Positions 53,001 to 61,099 of a stretch of 64,000 bases of DNA are shown piece after piece (position 1 is the first letter of the stretch; each line of letters opens with the position of its first letter). Origin of the DNA: an uncultured Collinsella sp. (GTDB lineage: Bacteria; Actinomycetota; Coriobacteriia; Coriobacteriales; Coriobacteriaceae); NCBI GenBank assembly GCA_959599915.1, contig CAUGJE010000006.1, positions 62,001 through 126,000 of the forward strand, read 5' to 3'. The notes beneath the pieces are model-generated. The model was given only the letters and a program-made list of their open reading frames with translations. It had not been told where the DNA came from and made no database searches. The translations under genes and the position numbers were made by a program.

Positions 53001-53900
53001 GTGAGGGCTGTGTCCAATAAATCCAAGGACGCTGACCCCAAGCAACCAGATTCCTCGTTTATCCAGCTTGACGATGCAAAGCAAAAGGGCGCCGCTTCGG
53101 CGGCGTCCGCCCCTCGCCGCAAGGCGCTCCTCGGCGTTCTGACTGCCGCGTGCACCATTCTGATTGTCGTCTCGCTGGGCTTCGTCCATCCTTCCGAGAG
53201 CGGCGCCTGGTCCATCGACTGGATCATTCAGACCGTGACGGGGGGGAGCGTCGTCACCAAGGACACCAAGGCGTCTGGCTCGACTACGACTTCGGGCGAG
53301 GCCAGTTCCAAGGATTCCAAGTCATCGAATGACGCAAAAGATGGGTCCAAGTCCAAGGACGATTCCGAGTCTTCAAACAAGGAATCGGATAAAAGCTCGG
53401 ATAGCAAGAAGTCCGATGGTCGGGACGGCAAGAAGTCTGGAGATAAAACCGCTGCCCAGAATACGGGAGCCGGCGATACTTCCAATGTGTCTGGCGGTGC
53501 TTCTTCGGGCGGCGGTCAGTCGTCTGATGGAGCCTCCAGCTCTAATGGCGGAAGCGCTCCCTCGGGCGGACAGGGCGGCTCGCAGGAGCCCAACTACGTA
53601 ACGGTGACGGTTTCGGTCACATCGAGCGCCGTGGGCAATCCTGTGTCTTCTGGCGGCACCTTTACCTTTAACGAAGGCGCCACCGTTTACGATGCCCTGT
53701 GCGCGCTGGGCCTTTCTGTCAACGCACATGGCTCGTCGTACGGCACGTATGTCTCCGCGATTGGTGGTTTGGCCGAGAAACAGTACGGCGGTACGAGCGG
53801 CTGGATGTACTCCGTCAACGGCTCAACGCCCATGACGGCCTGCAGCAACTACGTTCTCTCCAACGGCGACAACGCGGTCTGGTATTACGTTACAGGCTAG
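53001..53900 (+). CDS. Membrane-anchored DUF4430 protein
   Basis: This ~299-residue protein starts right after the preceding stop (GTG 53001; GTG 53010 is an alternative with GAGGG close by). It has a short basic cytoplasmic part, one membrane helix (ALLGVLTAACTILIVVSLGF, about 43-62), a long Ser/Lys/Asp/Gly linker (80-195) and one DUF4430 domain (about 200-299) with FTFNEGATVYDALCALGL, GGTSGWMYSVNG and VLSNGDNAVWYYV. Co-transcribed with the large DUF4430 protein under the B12 riboswitch. It may receive the ligand from the larger protein and present it at the membrane; that is inference. Confidence 0.8.
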   Translation: MRAVSNKSKDADPKQPDSSFIQLDDAKQKGAASAASAPRRKALLGVLTAACTILIVVSLGFVHPSESGAWSIDWIIQTVTGGSVVTKDTKASGSTTTSGEASSKDSKSSNDAKDGSKSKDDSESSNKESDKSSDSKKSDGRDGKKSGDKTAAQNTGAGDTSNVSGGASSGGGQSSDGASSSNGGSAPSGGQGGSQEPNYVTVTVSVTSSAVGNPVSSGGTFTFNEGATVYDALCALGLSVNAHGSSYGTYVSAIGGLAEKQYGGTSGWMYSVNGSTPMTACSNYVLSNGDNAVWYYVTG

Positions 53901-53922
53901 AGGCCTCGACATAGCGCGCCAG

Positions 53923-53960
53923 ACGGGCGGTTCGGACAAACATCCGGGCCGCCCGTTTTT
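53923..53960 (+). terminator. Terminator of the DUF4430 operon
   Basis: ACGGGCGG...CGG pairs with CCG...CCGCCCGT (53923-53955), followed by ttttt; an intrinsic terminator 22 bases after the stop. Confidence 0.85.
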
Positions 53961-53998
53961 CATGCGAATGGGATTGGGTTGCCGGGTCTCTCGGCAAA

Positions 53999-54033
53999 CA
54001 AAAAACCGGTTGGAATGGGAATTCCAACCGGTT
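53999..54033 (-). terminator. Terminator of gtrA-like gene 1
   Basis: A perfect 13-bp stem (54004-54016/54021-54033) with GGGA loop. On the minus strand it is followed by T-rich sequence (complement of the a-run at 53999-54005), just past the stop of the leftward GtrA gene. Confidence 0.85.
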
Positions 54034-54059
54034 ATACATTCAAGCAAATAGTGAATCGA

Positions 54060-54467
54060 CTACGACCGTGCGCCCTCGAGGAAGAAGCGGCGGCTGAAGT
54101 AGTTGTACCAGGTGACGAGGAACGTGGCGATGGCCTTCATGGCCTGGTAGCCGATGCTCAAAAACGTGACGCCCACAAACATGTACAGGTCGTTGAGGCC
54201 CAGGCCGATCACCGACAGGATGGTGAAGATCGTGAACTCGCGCTTGCGGCTCATGCCCTCGCGGTGGTCGAACACGTACTTCATGCTGAGCCAGTAGTTG
54301 ACCACGACGGACGTGATGAACGAAACCGTGGTGCTCATCAAAAAGTCGAGGTGAAACAGCTCGACGAGCGCAATGAGCATACCCCAGTCGATGCCAAAGG
54401 AGACAAGACCCACGACAGCGAACTTGAGGAACTGCTTGGTATGAGGTTGTGCCAGTGCCTTGCGCAC
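54060..54467 (-). CDS. GtrA family membrane protein (1)
   Basis: This 135-residue protein has four hydrophobic segments and the GtrA pattern (FLKFAVVGLVSFGIDWGMLIALVE near the start, VNYWLSMKYVF in the middle, FFLEG at the end). GtrA proteins are thought to flip undecaprenyl- or related lipid-linked sugars used in wall polymer glycosylation. No glycosyltransferase is adjacent. A similar gene lies about 220 bases upstream on the same strand. Confidence 0.85.
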   Translation of the reverse strand: MRKALAQPHTKQFLKFAVVGLVSFGIDWGMLIALVELFHLDFLMSTTVSFITSVVVNYWLSMKYVFDHREGMSRKREFTIFTILSVIGLGLNDLYMFVGVTFLSIGYQAMKAIATFLVTWYNYFSRRFFLEGARS

Positions 54468-54613
54468 GTAATCACATCCAATGCGTTGATGAATCGAGCA
54501 GAGGATACTTTAGAGCTTTTGCAAGGGAAACGTAAGGTCCTTGCCAAGAACTATACGAACTCGCCAAATTTTCAAGAGCTAATCCGCAAACGTTGAAAAC
54601 TTGCCCGTAAACG

Positions 54614-54668
54614 AGCAATGCCCGCGAACAACACGGCGCTCGACGCGCGTCATCCGTGGGCATTGTAA
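54614..54668 (-). terminator. Probable terminator of gtrA-like gene 2
   Basis: CAATGCCC near 54622 pairs with GGGCATTG near 54658, with more pairing inside (cgcg/cgtg). It lies 20-70 bases beyond the stop of the second GtrA gene. T-run modest. Confidence 0.5.
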
Positions 54669-54685
54669 AGCTGTAAGGTTGCGAG

Positions 54686-55081
54686 TTACTTGGTCTCGTC
54701 GCCTTCCAGGAAGATCTTTCGGGTCACAAAGTTGTAGACCATGACAAGCGCGGTGGCGCAGATCTTGGCGATATTGGCCTCGAGTCCCAGGCCGGCGTTG
54801 AGTGTCAACACGATACCGTCGTTGAGTGCCAGGCCGATCACGGACAGCACGACAAAGATAATGAACTCGCGGCGGCGGCTTATGCCTTCCTTGTGCGCAA
54901 ACACGTATTTCATGCTTGCGAGGTAGTTAAAGATGAGTGAGATGATAAAGCCGCTAGTGTTGGCGATTAGGATGTTAAGGCCCAGACCGTAGTGGAGCAG
55001 ATTCATAATGCCAAAGTCGATGACCGTGGCAATGACGCCGACGACGCCAAACTTCATGATCTGCGCAAGGAGCTTTTGCAT
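54686..55081 (-). CDS. GtrA family membrane protein (2)
   Basis: This 131-residue protein has four predicted membrane segments and aligns with its neighbour: MKFGVVGVIATVIDFGIMNLL, FNYLASMKYVFAHKEG, EFIIFVVLSVIGLALNDGIVL and RKIFLEGDETK. The pair looks like a duplication. ATG 55081 (GCAGG upstream) is preferred; a TTG further upstream is unlikely. It may act with sugar-lipid enzymes encoded elsewhere. Confidence 0.85.
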   Translation of the reverse strand: MQKLLAQIMKFGVVGVIATVIDFGIMNLLHYGLGLNILIANTSGFIISLIFNYLASMKYVFAHKEGISRRREFIIFVVLSVIGLALNDGIVLTLNAGLGLEANIAKICATALVMVYNFVTRKIFLEGDETK

Positions 55082-55159
55082 GGTACCTGCCTTATGGTGG
55101 CGCCGGGGCGCCGTGGGGATGACAAACTCAGCAAGTTTAGCCAATCCCCGCGGGTGGGG

Positions 55160-57076
55160 CTAGACGCGCTCCTCGATAGCACCGTTTCTATATGCATCGA
55201 GCAGCTGGCGCAGATCCTGGATCTGGCTGCGAATCATGGCGCCAGTATCGGTGTCGCTCACCATGCGGCGACGGTCTGCTTGGTCAAAACGGTTGGTCTC
55301 GCTTTCGATGTCCACGTTGCGCGTGAGTGCCTCGGCAACCGTCGTAAAGGCCCGGTGCGACTTGAGGCGGCAGCCGCGCGAGCTCGAGATGAGCGTATAG
55401 CCGGCGATACCCGTCTTGGGATGGTAAGCGCGGCAGAAGCCGCCATCGATGACCAGCAGTTTGCCCTCGGCGCGGATGGGCTGCTCACCCTTGGTGGTTT
55501 TAACGGGCGTGTGGCCGTTGATGATGTGACCGGTCGGCGAACATGCCATGGGCGCGACGCCAAACTCGCGCATGATGTCGTCGCAGACCGAGGGCGACTT
55601 GGTAAGCGTAAAGTACGGGTCCATCGGCTCGACCCAGGTGCTCTTATCGGCGATATAGGCGCGCTCAAAGGTACGCACCAGGCGTCCGCTGGCGGGTGAG
55701 TTAAAGCCAATCCACAGGTACCACATCCAGTCGAGAGCGTCGCGGTCGCCCACGCGCCAGGCGCGGCGGGCGATGTGGTCGCAAAAATCAAGATAATCGC
55801 GGCCGGCGTGCCAGGTGCCCAGGCAGTTCATGCTGCTAAAGGTGCCGTCTTCGTTGAGTGGCACGCAGCCGTGGAACAGCAGGTTGCCGTTGGCGACCTT
55901 GTACATGGAGCCGTGGGAATAGAGGAAATCGATGTGGCGATGCAGGTGATCGGCGGTGACAAACTCGGACACGAGCTTGTCGATGATGTGCTGCTCTTGG
56001 GGCGTGAGCGAATAGGGGTCCGCCGGGTCGACGGTGGGGAAGTCATTGGTCGTGAGCGGCCACACGCTGCCGTCGGCGAGCGTGACCGTGCCGGTGTCGT
56101 GATCGATTTTGTCGAGTAACAGGCGGTCGGTCATATCGAACTCGGGGTGGCGCTGGATAATCTGGCCCTCGAGCTTAAAGAGCAGCACGTTGATGGCCTT
56201 GATCAGCGGGGTGATGGGCTCACCGTCGGTGTAGGTGGCATCGGCAAAGGCGACAAGCTCACGCAGCGAGATGCCGTAGTCGTTCTCCAGGATCTCGTAA
56301 TTGTCGTAGCGTAGGTTGTTGCGCAGCACCGTGGCGATGCAGGCGGGCTCACCGGCCGCAGCGCCCATCCACAGCAGGTCGTGGTTGCCCCACTGGATGT
56401 CGAGCGAATGGTAGGTGAGCAGGCGGTCCATAATCTTGGCCGCGCCGCCGCCGCGGTCGAAGATGTCGCCCACCAGGTGCAGGTGGTCGACGGCCAGGCG
56501 CTTGATGAGCGAGGCAAGCGACTCGATAAAGTCGTCGGCGCTGGCGGTCTCCAGTATGGACTCCACGATGCGCTCGTGATAGCGCACGCGATAGTTGTTC
56601 TCGTCCGGATGCGTGTGTAGCAGCTCGTCGATGATGTAGGCGTAATCGCGTGGGATGGCCTTACGCACCTTGGAGCGCGTATAGCGGCTCGAAAGCGAGC
56701 GGGCAACCATGATGAGCTGATCAAGCATCGTCTTGTACCAGGTGGGCGAGTCTTCGCGCTGGCTGCGGACCAGGTCGATCTTCTCGCGCGGATAGTAGAT
56801 GAGCGTGCACAGCTCGCCCTTTTCGTCAAAGGTGAGCGTGTCGCCAAAGATCTCGTCGACATGCTCGCGCACGACGCCCGAGCAGTTGTTGAGGATGTGC
56901 ATAAAGGCTTCGTACTCGCCATGCACGTCGCTCATAAAATGTTCGGTGCCCTTGGGCAGGTTGAGAATGGCCGAGAGATTGATGATCTCGGTAAACGCGG
57001 ATTGCTCGGTGGGAAATTGTTTCGACAGCAGACGCAGATACTTGAAGTCTTGCGGATTGCGATCGAATGCGACCAT
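55160..57076 (-). CDS. fbp: Fructose-1,6-bisphosphatase class 3
   Basis: This 638-residue enzyme of gluconeogenesis belongs to the Firmicutes-type class III (metallophosphatase fold). Metal-binding motifs are visible: HFMSDVHGEYEAF, VGDIFDRGGGAAKIMD and IQWGNHDLLWMGA, plus GHTPVKTTKGEQP and VIDGGFCRAYHPKTG near the C-terminus. The length fits the class. GGAAGGTG lies before ATG 57076; the longer reading upstream is not supported. Monocistronic, divergent from degV. Confidence 0.95.
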   Translation of the reverse strand: MVAFDRNPQDFKYLRLLSKQFPTEQSAFTEIINLSAILNLPKGTEHFMSDVHGEYEAFMHILNNCSGVVREHVDEIFGDTLTFDEKGELCTLIYYPREKIDLVRSQREDSPTWYKTMLDQLIMVARSLSSRYTRSKVRKAIPRDYAYIIDELLHTHPDENNYRVRYHERIVESILETASADDFIESLASLIKRLAVDHLHLVGDIFDRGGGAAKIMDRLLTYHSLDIQWGNHDLLWMGAAAGEPACIATVLRNNLRYDNYEILENDYGISLRELVAFADATYTDGEPITPLIKAINVLLFKLEGQIIQRHPEFDMTDRLLLDKIDHDTGTVTLADGSVWPLTTNDFPTVDPADPYSLTPQEQHIIDKLVSEFVTADHLHRHIDFLYSHGSMYKVANGNLLFHGCVPLNEDGTFSSMNCLGTWHAGRDYLDFCDHIARRAWRVGDRDALDWMWYLWIGFNSPASGRLVRTFERAYIADKSTWVEPMDPYFTLTKSPSVCDDIMREFGVAPMACSPTGHIINGHTPVKTTKGEQPIRAEGKLLVIDGGFCRAYHPKTGIAGYTLISSSRGCRLKSHRAFTTVAEALTRNVDIESETNRFDQADRRRMVSDTDTGAMIRSQIQDLRQLLDAYRNGAIEERV

Positions 57077-57396
57077 GAAACACCTTCCGATGGGGTTGGT
57101 AAAACTGATAAACAGCGTCAAACGTTTATCAGTATGCGCCGCTTTTGTTTCGATTTTGCGCCAGCGGCTGAATTGTCGGCTGAACGGTTTGGTAAATCGA
57201 TTTAGTTGAGGTAGATATGGCGGTTGAGTGGAGACGACAGAAGGTGTTTTCTCAGATATTTATGCGTGGGGCCGGTGGAGACGATGGTGGTAAAGATGTT
57301 CGCTATTTTTGGTTCGATTTGGTAAATAGTGGACATATGTACCGTATGTAGGCTCACTGTGCGATAATTTGCGCAGCAATGAGTAAGGAGCCTCAT
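57077..57396. promoter_or_regulatory. Divergent fbp/degV control region with direct repeats
   Basis: 320 bases without a gene, richer in A+T than the flanks. Two pairs of direct repeats are present: TTTGGTAAAT at 57188-57197 and 57318-57327, and GTGGAGACGA at 57229-57238 and 57275-57284. They may be binding sites for a regulator of one of the two genes. No hairpin or RNA gene seen. Confidence 0.4.
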
Positions 57397-58287
57397 ATGA
57401 GTGATTTTGTCCTGACCTGTGAATCCGCCGCCGACCGAACCCGTGAGTTCTTTGCGTCGCGCAATATCCCTGTCGTGTGTTTTCATTACGAGATCGACGA
57501 TGTTGTCTATACGGACGATCTGTATCAGTCGATTACGCCGGACGAGTTTTTTGCCCAGATATCCGCGGGCGCCATGCCCAAGACGTCTCAGGTGAGCGTG
57601 GGTGAGTACGAAGAGTTTTGGGAGCCGCTTGTTGCCGAGGGCAAAGACGTGCTGCACCTGACGTTGTCGTCGGGTATTTCGGGCACGTATGGATCGGCCT
57701 GCGTTGCGGCGCAGATGCTCGCGGATCGCTATCCCCAGGGCGGCAAGGTGCGCGTCATCGATTCGCTGGCAGCGTCTTCGGGCTTTGGCCTGCTGGCGGA
57801 ATGTGCCGCCGACGTGCGCGATAGCGGGGCTTCACTCGACGAGACGGCCGCCTGGATCGAGGAGCACAAACTCAACCTGCACCACTGGTTCTTCTCGACC
57901 GATCTGTCGAGCTACCTGCGCGGCGGTCGCATTTCGGCTGCTAGCGCAATCATCGGCACGGCGCTTAAGATTTGCCCACTTATGACGGTCGATTGCGAAG
58001 GTAAGCTGTCGCCACGTGAGAAGATTCGCACTAAGAAGCGCGCGATTTCCGAGATGGCTAAGACCATGATGGCACACGTGCAGGACGGTGCGGATTATTC
58101 GGGTAAGTGCATCATGTCGCACTCGGCGTGCCGCGAGGATGCCGAGGCAGTTGCGGCGCTGATTGAGGAACAGGTTCCGCAGCTTAAAGGCAAGATTGAG
58201 ATTAATAACATCGGTACTCTGATTGGCTCGCATACCGGACCTGGTACGGTGGCGCTCTTCTTTATGGGCGACAAGCGCGTGGATTAA
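57397..58287 (+). CDS. DegV family fatty-acid-binding protein
   Basis: This 296-residue protein has the DegV fold: FVLTCESAADRT at the N-terminus, TSQVSVGEYEEFWEPL, LTLSSGISGTYGSA (fatty-acid head-group loop) and GTLIGSHTGPGTVALFFMG at the C-terminus. Members bind fatty acids and, as FakB, can present them to the kinase FakA. No fakA is nearby. AAGGAG lies before ATG 57397. Terminator follows. Confidence 0.92.
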   Translation: MSDFVLTCESAADRTREFFASRNIPVVCFHYEIDDVVYTDDLYQSITPDEFFAQISAGAMPKTSQVSVGEYEEFWEPLVAEGKDVLHLTLSSGISGTYGSACVAAQMLADRYPQGGKVRVIDSLAASSGFGLLAECAADVRDSGASLDETAAWIEEHKLNLHHWFFSTDLSSYLRGGRISAASAIIGTALKICPLMTVDCEGKLSPREKIRTKKRAISEMAKTMMAHVQDGADYSGKCIMSHSACREDAEAVAALIEEQVPQLKGKIEINNIGTLIGSHTGPGTVALFFMGDKRVD

Positions 58288-58328
58288 TTTGCCCCATCAC
58301 ATCGCCGCATGATTGCTCAAACGAAAAC

Positions 58329-58360
58329 GGCCCGCCTCACGTTTGTGGGGCGGGCCAGGA
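58329..58360. terminator. Bidirectional terminator
   Basis: A 12-bp G+C-rich stem (58329-58340/58345-58356, one G-U) with GTTT loop lies between the convergent degV gene and the TIM-barrel gene. aaaa on the left gives the T-run for the leftward transcript. Confidence 0.8.
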
Positions 58361-58367
58361 TGTTTTG

Positions 58368-59459
58368 CTAGCGTTTCTTTCCGCGGAAGAAGAAGCCGTG
58401 CAGCGAGGGCTTGAGTCCACGGTTGGCGCGACGCTCCTCGATATGATCGTGGATCGAAGCGACGCACTCGATGACTTCGTCGGGAATCGGCACGTCGGGA
58501 TTCATGTTCTCGACCTGGCTGACCTCGGCGGCGGCGACCTGGTCGATAATGGGTACATCGTCGCGCGAGATGACAGGTGTGGCATCTTCCTTCATCTTGC
58601 GATAACGCTGCATCATGTCGGTCTGTAGCTGCTGTGCCGAAGGCGGCGTCCAGATGATGGCGTTGGCTCCGGCGGCGATGGTTTCACGGATGCTCTCGGG
58701 CGTCTTGCCGCCCGGCGCGATGAGCGGCAGGTTGGGATAGTGCTCGCGCAGTTCACGCAGGACCTGCGGCGTGTTCTTGCCGGCGGCGATGTTGAGGATC
58801 TTGGCGCCGGCGCGCACTTTGGCGTGAGCATCGTCGTCGCAACGAACGACCGTGGCGATGACGGGGATGTCGGCGATGTTGGTGATGTGCTCGACCATCT
58901 CGGCGGTGGCGGGGGAGTTGACCACGCAGCCCGCCGCGCCCTGCATCTCGGAGACGGCTGCCATCTGCACGGAGCGCTTACCAGTGGTGGTGCCACCGCC
59001 CACGCCTACAAAGACCGGGCACTCGGCGACGGTCAGCAGCGCTTGCGTAATGGCGGGCTGCGGCGTGAAAGGGTAGACCGCAAAGACGGCATCGGCGTTG
59101 GAGTTGCGGATAACCGCGACATCGGTGGTGTAAATGAGCGACTTGATGCGGCGGCCGAAGAGCGTGAAGCCGCTGGCCTCCTCGATCTCGTCGGGCATGC
59201 GGAGGGCCGCCTTGCGCAAACGCCCGTCGATGGGTAGGGGCTCCATAGGGAGCAGGCCGTTGGGCGTGACGGCTACCTGGGGCTCGGTGAACTCGTCTGC
59301 GAGTTCGACCTCGGAGAAATCGACCGAGGCGACGATGTCCTCGTGAACCTCGGCGGGCACATCGATGGGGGCTTGGTCGTTTGCCGCGGCAGGCGTGTCG
59401 AAGGAACTGGTGCCGACGAAGGCGTCGACGCGCTCGTTTAGATCGTTGAGGGTATCCAT
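58368..59459 (-). CDS. TIM-barrel-like protein, function unknown
   Basis: This 363-residue protein has an acidic, low-complexity N-terminal ~75 residues, then a probable phosphate-binding (beta/alpha)8 domain: KSLIYTTDVAVIRN, DAVFAVYPFTPQPA, CPVFVGVGGGTTTG, AAGCVVNSPATAEMV, DIPVIATVVR, GAKILNIAAGKNT, PLIAPGGKTPESI and GANAIIWTPPSA. Related Firmicutes proteins are usually labelled only hydrolase or hypothetical. The glycine-rich loops suggest a nucleotide or sugar phosphate ligand. A basic tail (FFFRGKKR) ends the protein. No clear ribosome site. Confidence 0.7.
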   Translation of the reverse strand: MDTLNDLNERVDAFVGTSSFDTPAAANDQAPIDVPAEVHEDIVASVDFSEVELADEFTEPQVAVTPNGLLPMEPLPIDGRLRKAALRMPDEIEEASGFTLFGRRIKSLIYTTDVAVIRNSNADAVFAVYPFTPQPAITQALLTVAECPVFVGVGGGTTTGKRSVQMAAVSEMQGAAGCVVNSPATAEMVEHITNIADIPVIATVVRCDDDAHAKVRAGAKILNIAAGKNTPQVLRELREHYPNLPLIAPGGKTPESIRETIAAGANAIIWTPPSAQQLQTDMMQRYRKMKEDATPVISRDDVPIIDQVAAAEVSQVENMNPDVPIPDEVIECVASIHDHIEERRANRGLKPSLHGFFFRGKKR

Positions 59460-59649
59460 GGAGGCTCGATTCTATGTGATGACGGCCGGCAGGGTGCCGG
59501 CAGCGTTGTGCTTGCTAAATCGTTTGACGAGTTGATTTTTCCCCGCCGCGTCCTCCGTTAGACCGAAGGGCGGCGAACGTGAAGGAGCTGTGGTGGCGGG
59601 GATCGAGGTGCTATCTTGAAAGTCCCGTTTAAAAGAGAGGTGACGCGGT

Positions 59650-59820
59650 ATGGAATTTTCGGCAATGTTGGGCTCGATTGGCCTATGCGTGGGCGCAATC
59701 GTTGCCGCCGCGGTCATCTACTTTGTGGTCACGGCCATTAAGGGCAAAAGGGCCGAACGCAAGGAGCGCGCGATGCTTAAACAGCATCGCGACCAGCAGG
59801 ACAAACGCGCACGGAGATAG
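59650..59820 (+). CDS. Small single-pass membrane protein (56 residues)
   Basis: An ATG at 59650 with AGAGAGGTG upstream opens a 56-residue frame: one membrane helix (MLGSIGLCVGAIVAAAVIYF, residues 6-25) followed by a strongly basic tail (KGKRAERKERAMLKQH...). The layout resembles small membrane-associated regulators or YtxH-like tails, but no family is recognised. It stops 24 bases before the convergent methyltransferase stop. The good ribosome site and composition support it as a real gene. Confidence 0.6.
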   Translation: MEFSAMLGSIGLCVGAIVAAAVIYFVVTAIKGKRAERKERAMLKQHRDQQDKRARR

Positions 59821-59844
59821 CTTGTTGAGTTTTGGATCCGTACG

Positions 59845-60948
59845 CTAGCTGCGTTTTCGGATCAGGGCAATGTAGAAGCCCTCAAATTCGCGGCTGGGCG
59901 GAATGGTGAGCGTGCCGGGCAGGCCGTTGGCGATGGCCGATACCTGACCCGCGGCAATGGCCTCGGTCAGGGCGTTGGACTCGATGCGCGGCTTCTCGCC
60001 AGCTTCCTGGGCGCGGCGTGCCTCACTTTCGCTTGGCGTGCCGTCGAGGGGGATGAGCTCGCAGTCCATATGCTTGTCGAGGGCCTCTTGCAGGGCGTCC
60101 TCGTTTTCCTGCGGCAAGATCGAACAAGTCGAATAGACGAGCGTGCCGCCCGGTTTGAGGGCTCCCATGGCGCGGTCCAGAAGTGCTCGCTGCGAGCGGG
60201 CGCACTTGCTCAGCAACTGCTCGGTGAGGCCGCGCAGGCTCTTCTCGTTGCCGCTGACGACGGTGCCCGTGCCGGTGCAGGGAGCGTCGAGCAGGATACG
60301 GTCAAAGCGGAAGAACTCGTCGAGCTCGCGTGCGTCGATGCGCATGACGGGCACGTTTTTTGCGCCTTGGCGGTGGAGGTTGGCTTCGAGCTTCTCGGTG
60401 CGGGGAATGCTCATCTCGCAGGCGGTAAGGTGCGCCTGCCCCTGCGTGAGGGCGGCGATCTGCGTCGTCTTGCCGCCGGGGGCCGCGCACATGTCCAGGA
60501 TGTCCTCGCCGGCCTGGGCGCCCAAGACCAACGGCGGCATCATGGACGACAGACTTTGCAAGTAGATCTTGCCGTCGCGGTAGATGTCGAGGTCCCACAG
60601 GTCGAAAACCTGGGCGTCGGGCAGGATGAAGGCATCTGGGTACCAAGCGACGGTTTGGTGGGCGATGCCGGCTGCGTCGAGCGCGGCGGCGATGTCCTCG
60701 GCGGTCGCCTTGAGCGTGTTGGTGCGCAGCGTGACCGGGCGTGTGGCCGCGGCGCCGAAGCCCCCGATCATGAGCTCGGCATCGGCAGGCGTATAGGCGC
60801 CGGCAACCGTGTCGACCATAAAGCGCGGCAGGTCGGCAGCGCAGGGGAGGGCGGCAAGCTGGTCGGAAAGCTCGGTGGCGGCAAACTGCCTGAGCTTGAG
60901 CTCGGCCTTGACCTGCTTTTTCTGCTTACGACGACGCGGCTTGGACAT
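59845..60948 (-). CDS. RsmB/RsmF-family RNA m5C methyltransferase
   Basis: This 367-residue NOL1/NOP2/Sun-family enzyme methylates cytosine in RNA, most likely 16S rRNA. SAM site: DMCAAPGGKTTQIAA. Catalytic cysteines: LLDAPCTGTGTV and VYSTCSILPQEN. The basic N-terminus (PRRRKQKKQVK) and segment RTNTLKAT before the core fit the family. It carries no N-terminal NusB domain, so it is closer to RsmF/YebU than RsmB. It ends 24 bases from the small membrane-protein gene, tail to tail. Confidence 0.88.
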   Translation of the reverse strand: MSKPRRRKQKKQVKAELKLRQFAATELSDQLAALPCAADLPRFMVDTVAGAYTPADAELMIGGFGAAATRPVTLRTNTLKATAEDIAAALDAAGIAHQTVAWYPDAFILPDAQVFDLWDLDIYRDGKIYLQSLSSMMPPLVLGAQAGEDILDMCAAPGGKTTQIAALTQGQAHLTACEMSIPRTEKLEANLHRQGAKNVPVMRIDARELDEFFRFDRILLDAPCTGTGTVVSGNEKSLRGLTEQLLSKCARSQRALLDRAMGALKPGGTLVYSTCSILPQENEDALQEALDKHMDCELIPLDGTPSESEARRAQEAGEKPRIESNALTEAIAAGQVSAIANGLPGTLTIPPSREFEGFYIALIRKRS

Positions 60949-60967
60949 CCGTCTTTCCTTCCACCTA

Positions 60968-61079
60968 AATGATTATTCTGGGACGGGGATTAAAAAATCA
61001 TTTAATGATCCCCGTCCCAAAAAGACTACTTTGCGTCGCCCGGGAATGATTTTTTAATCCCCGTCCCAGAATAATCATT
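60968..61079. repeat. Inverted repeat with 35-bp perfect arms
   Basis: Bases 60968-61002 are exactly complementary to 61045-61079. Each arm also folds by itself: GGGACGGGGAT with ATCCCCGTCCC in the left half, and CCCGGGAATGATT with AATCATTCCCGGG around the right half. So at least three alternative hairpins exist. It sits between the leftward tRNA-ligase-like and methyltransferase genes. GTCCCAAAAAGACT within it recurs at about 19152-19165. Confidence 0.9.
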
Positions 61080-61099
61080 CCCGGGCGCGTTGCTGTTGC

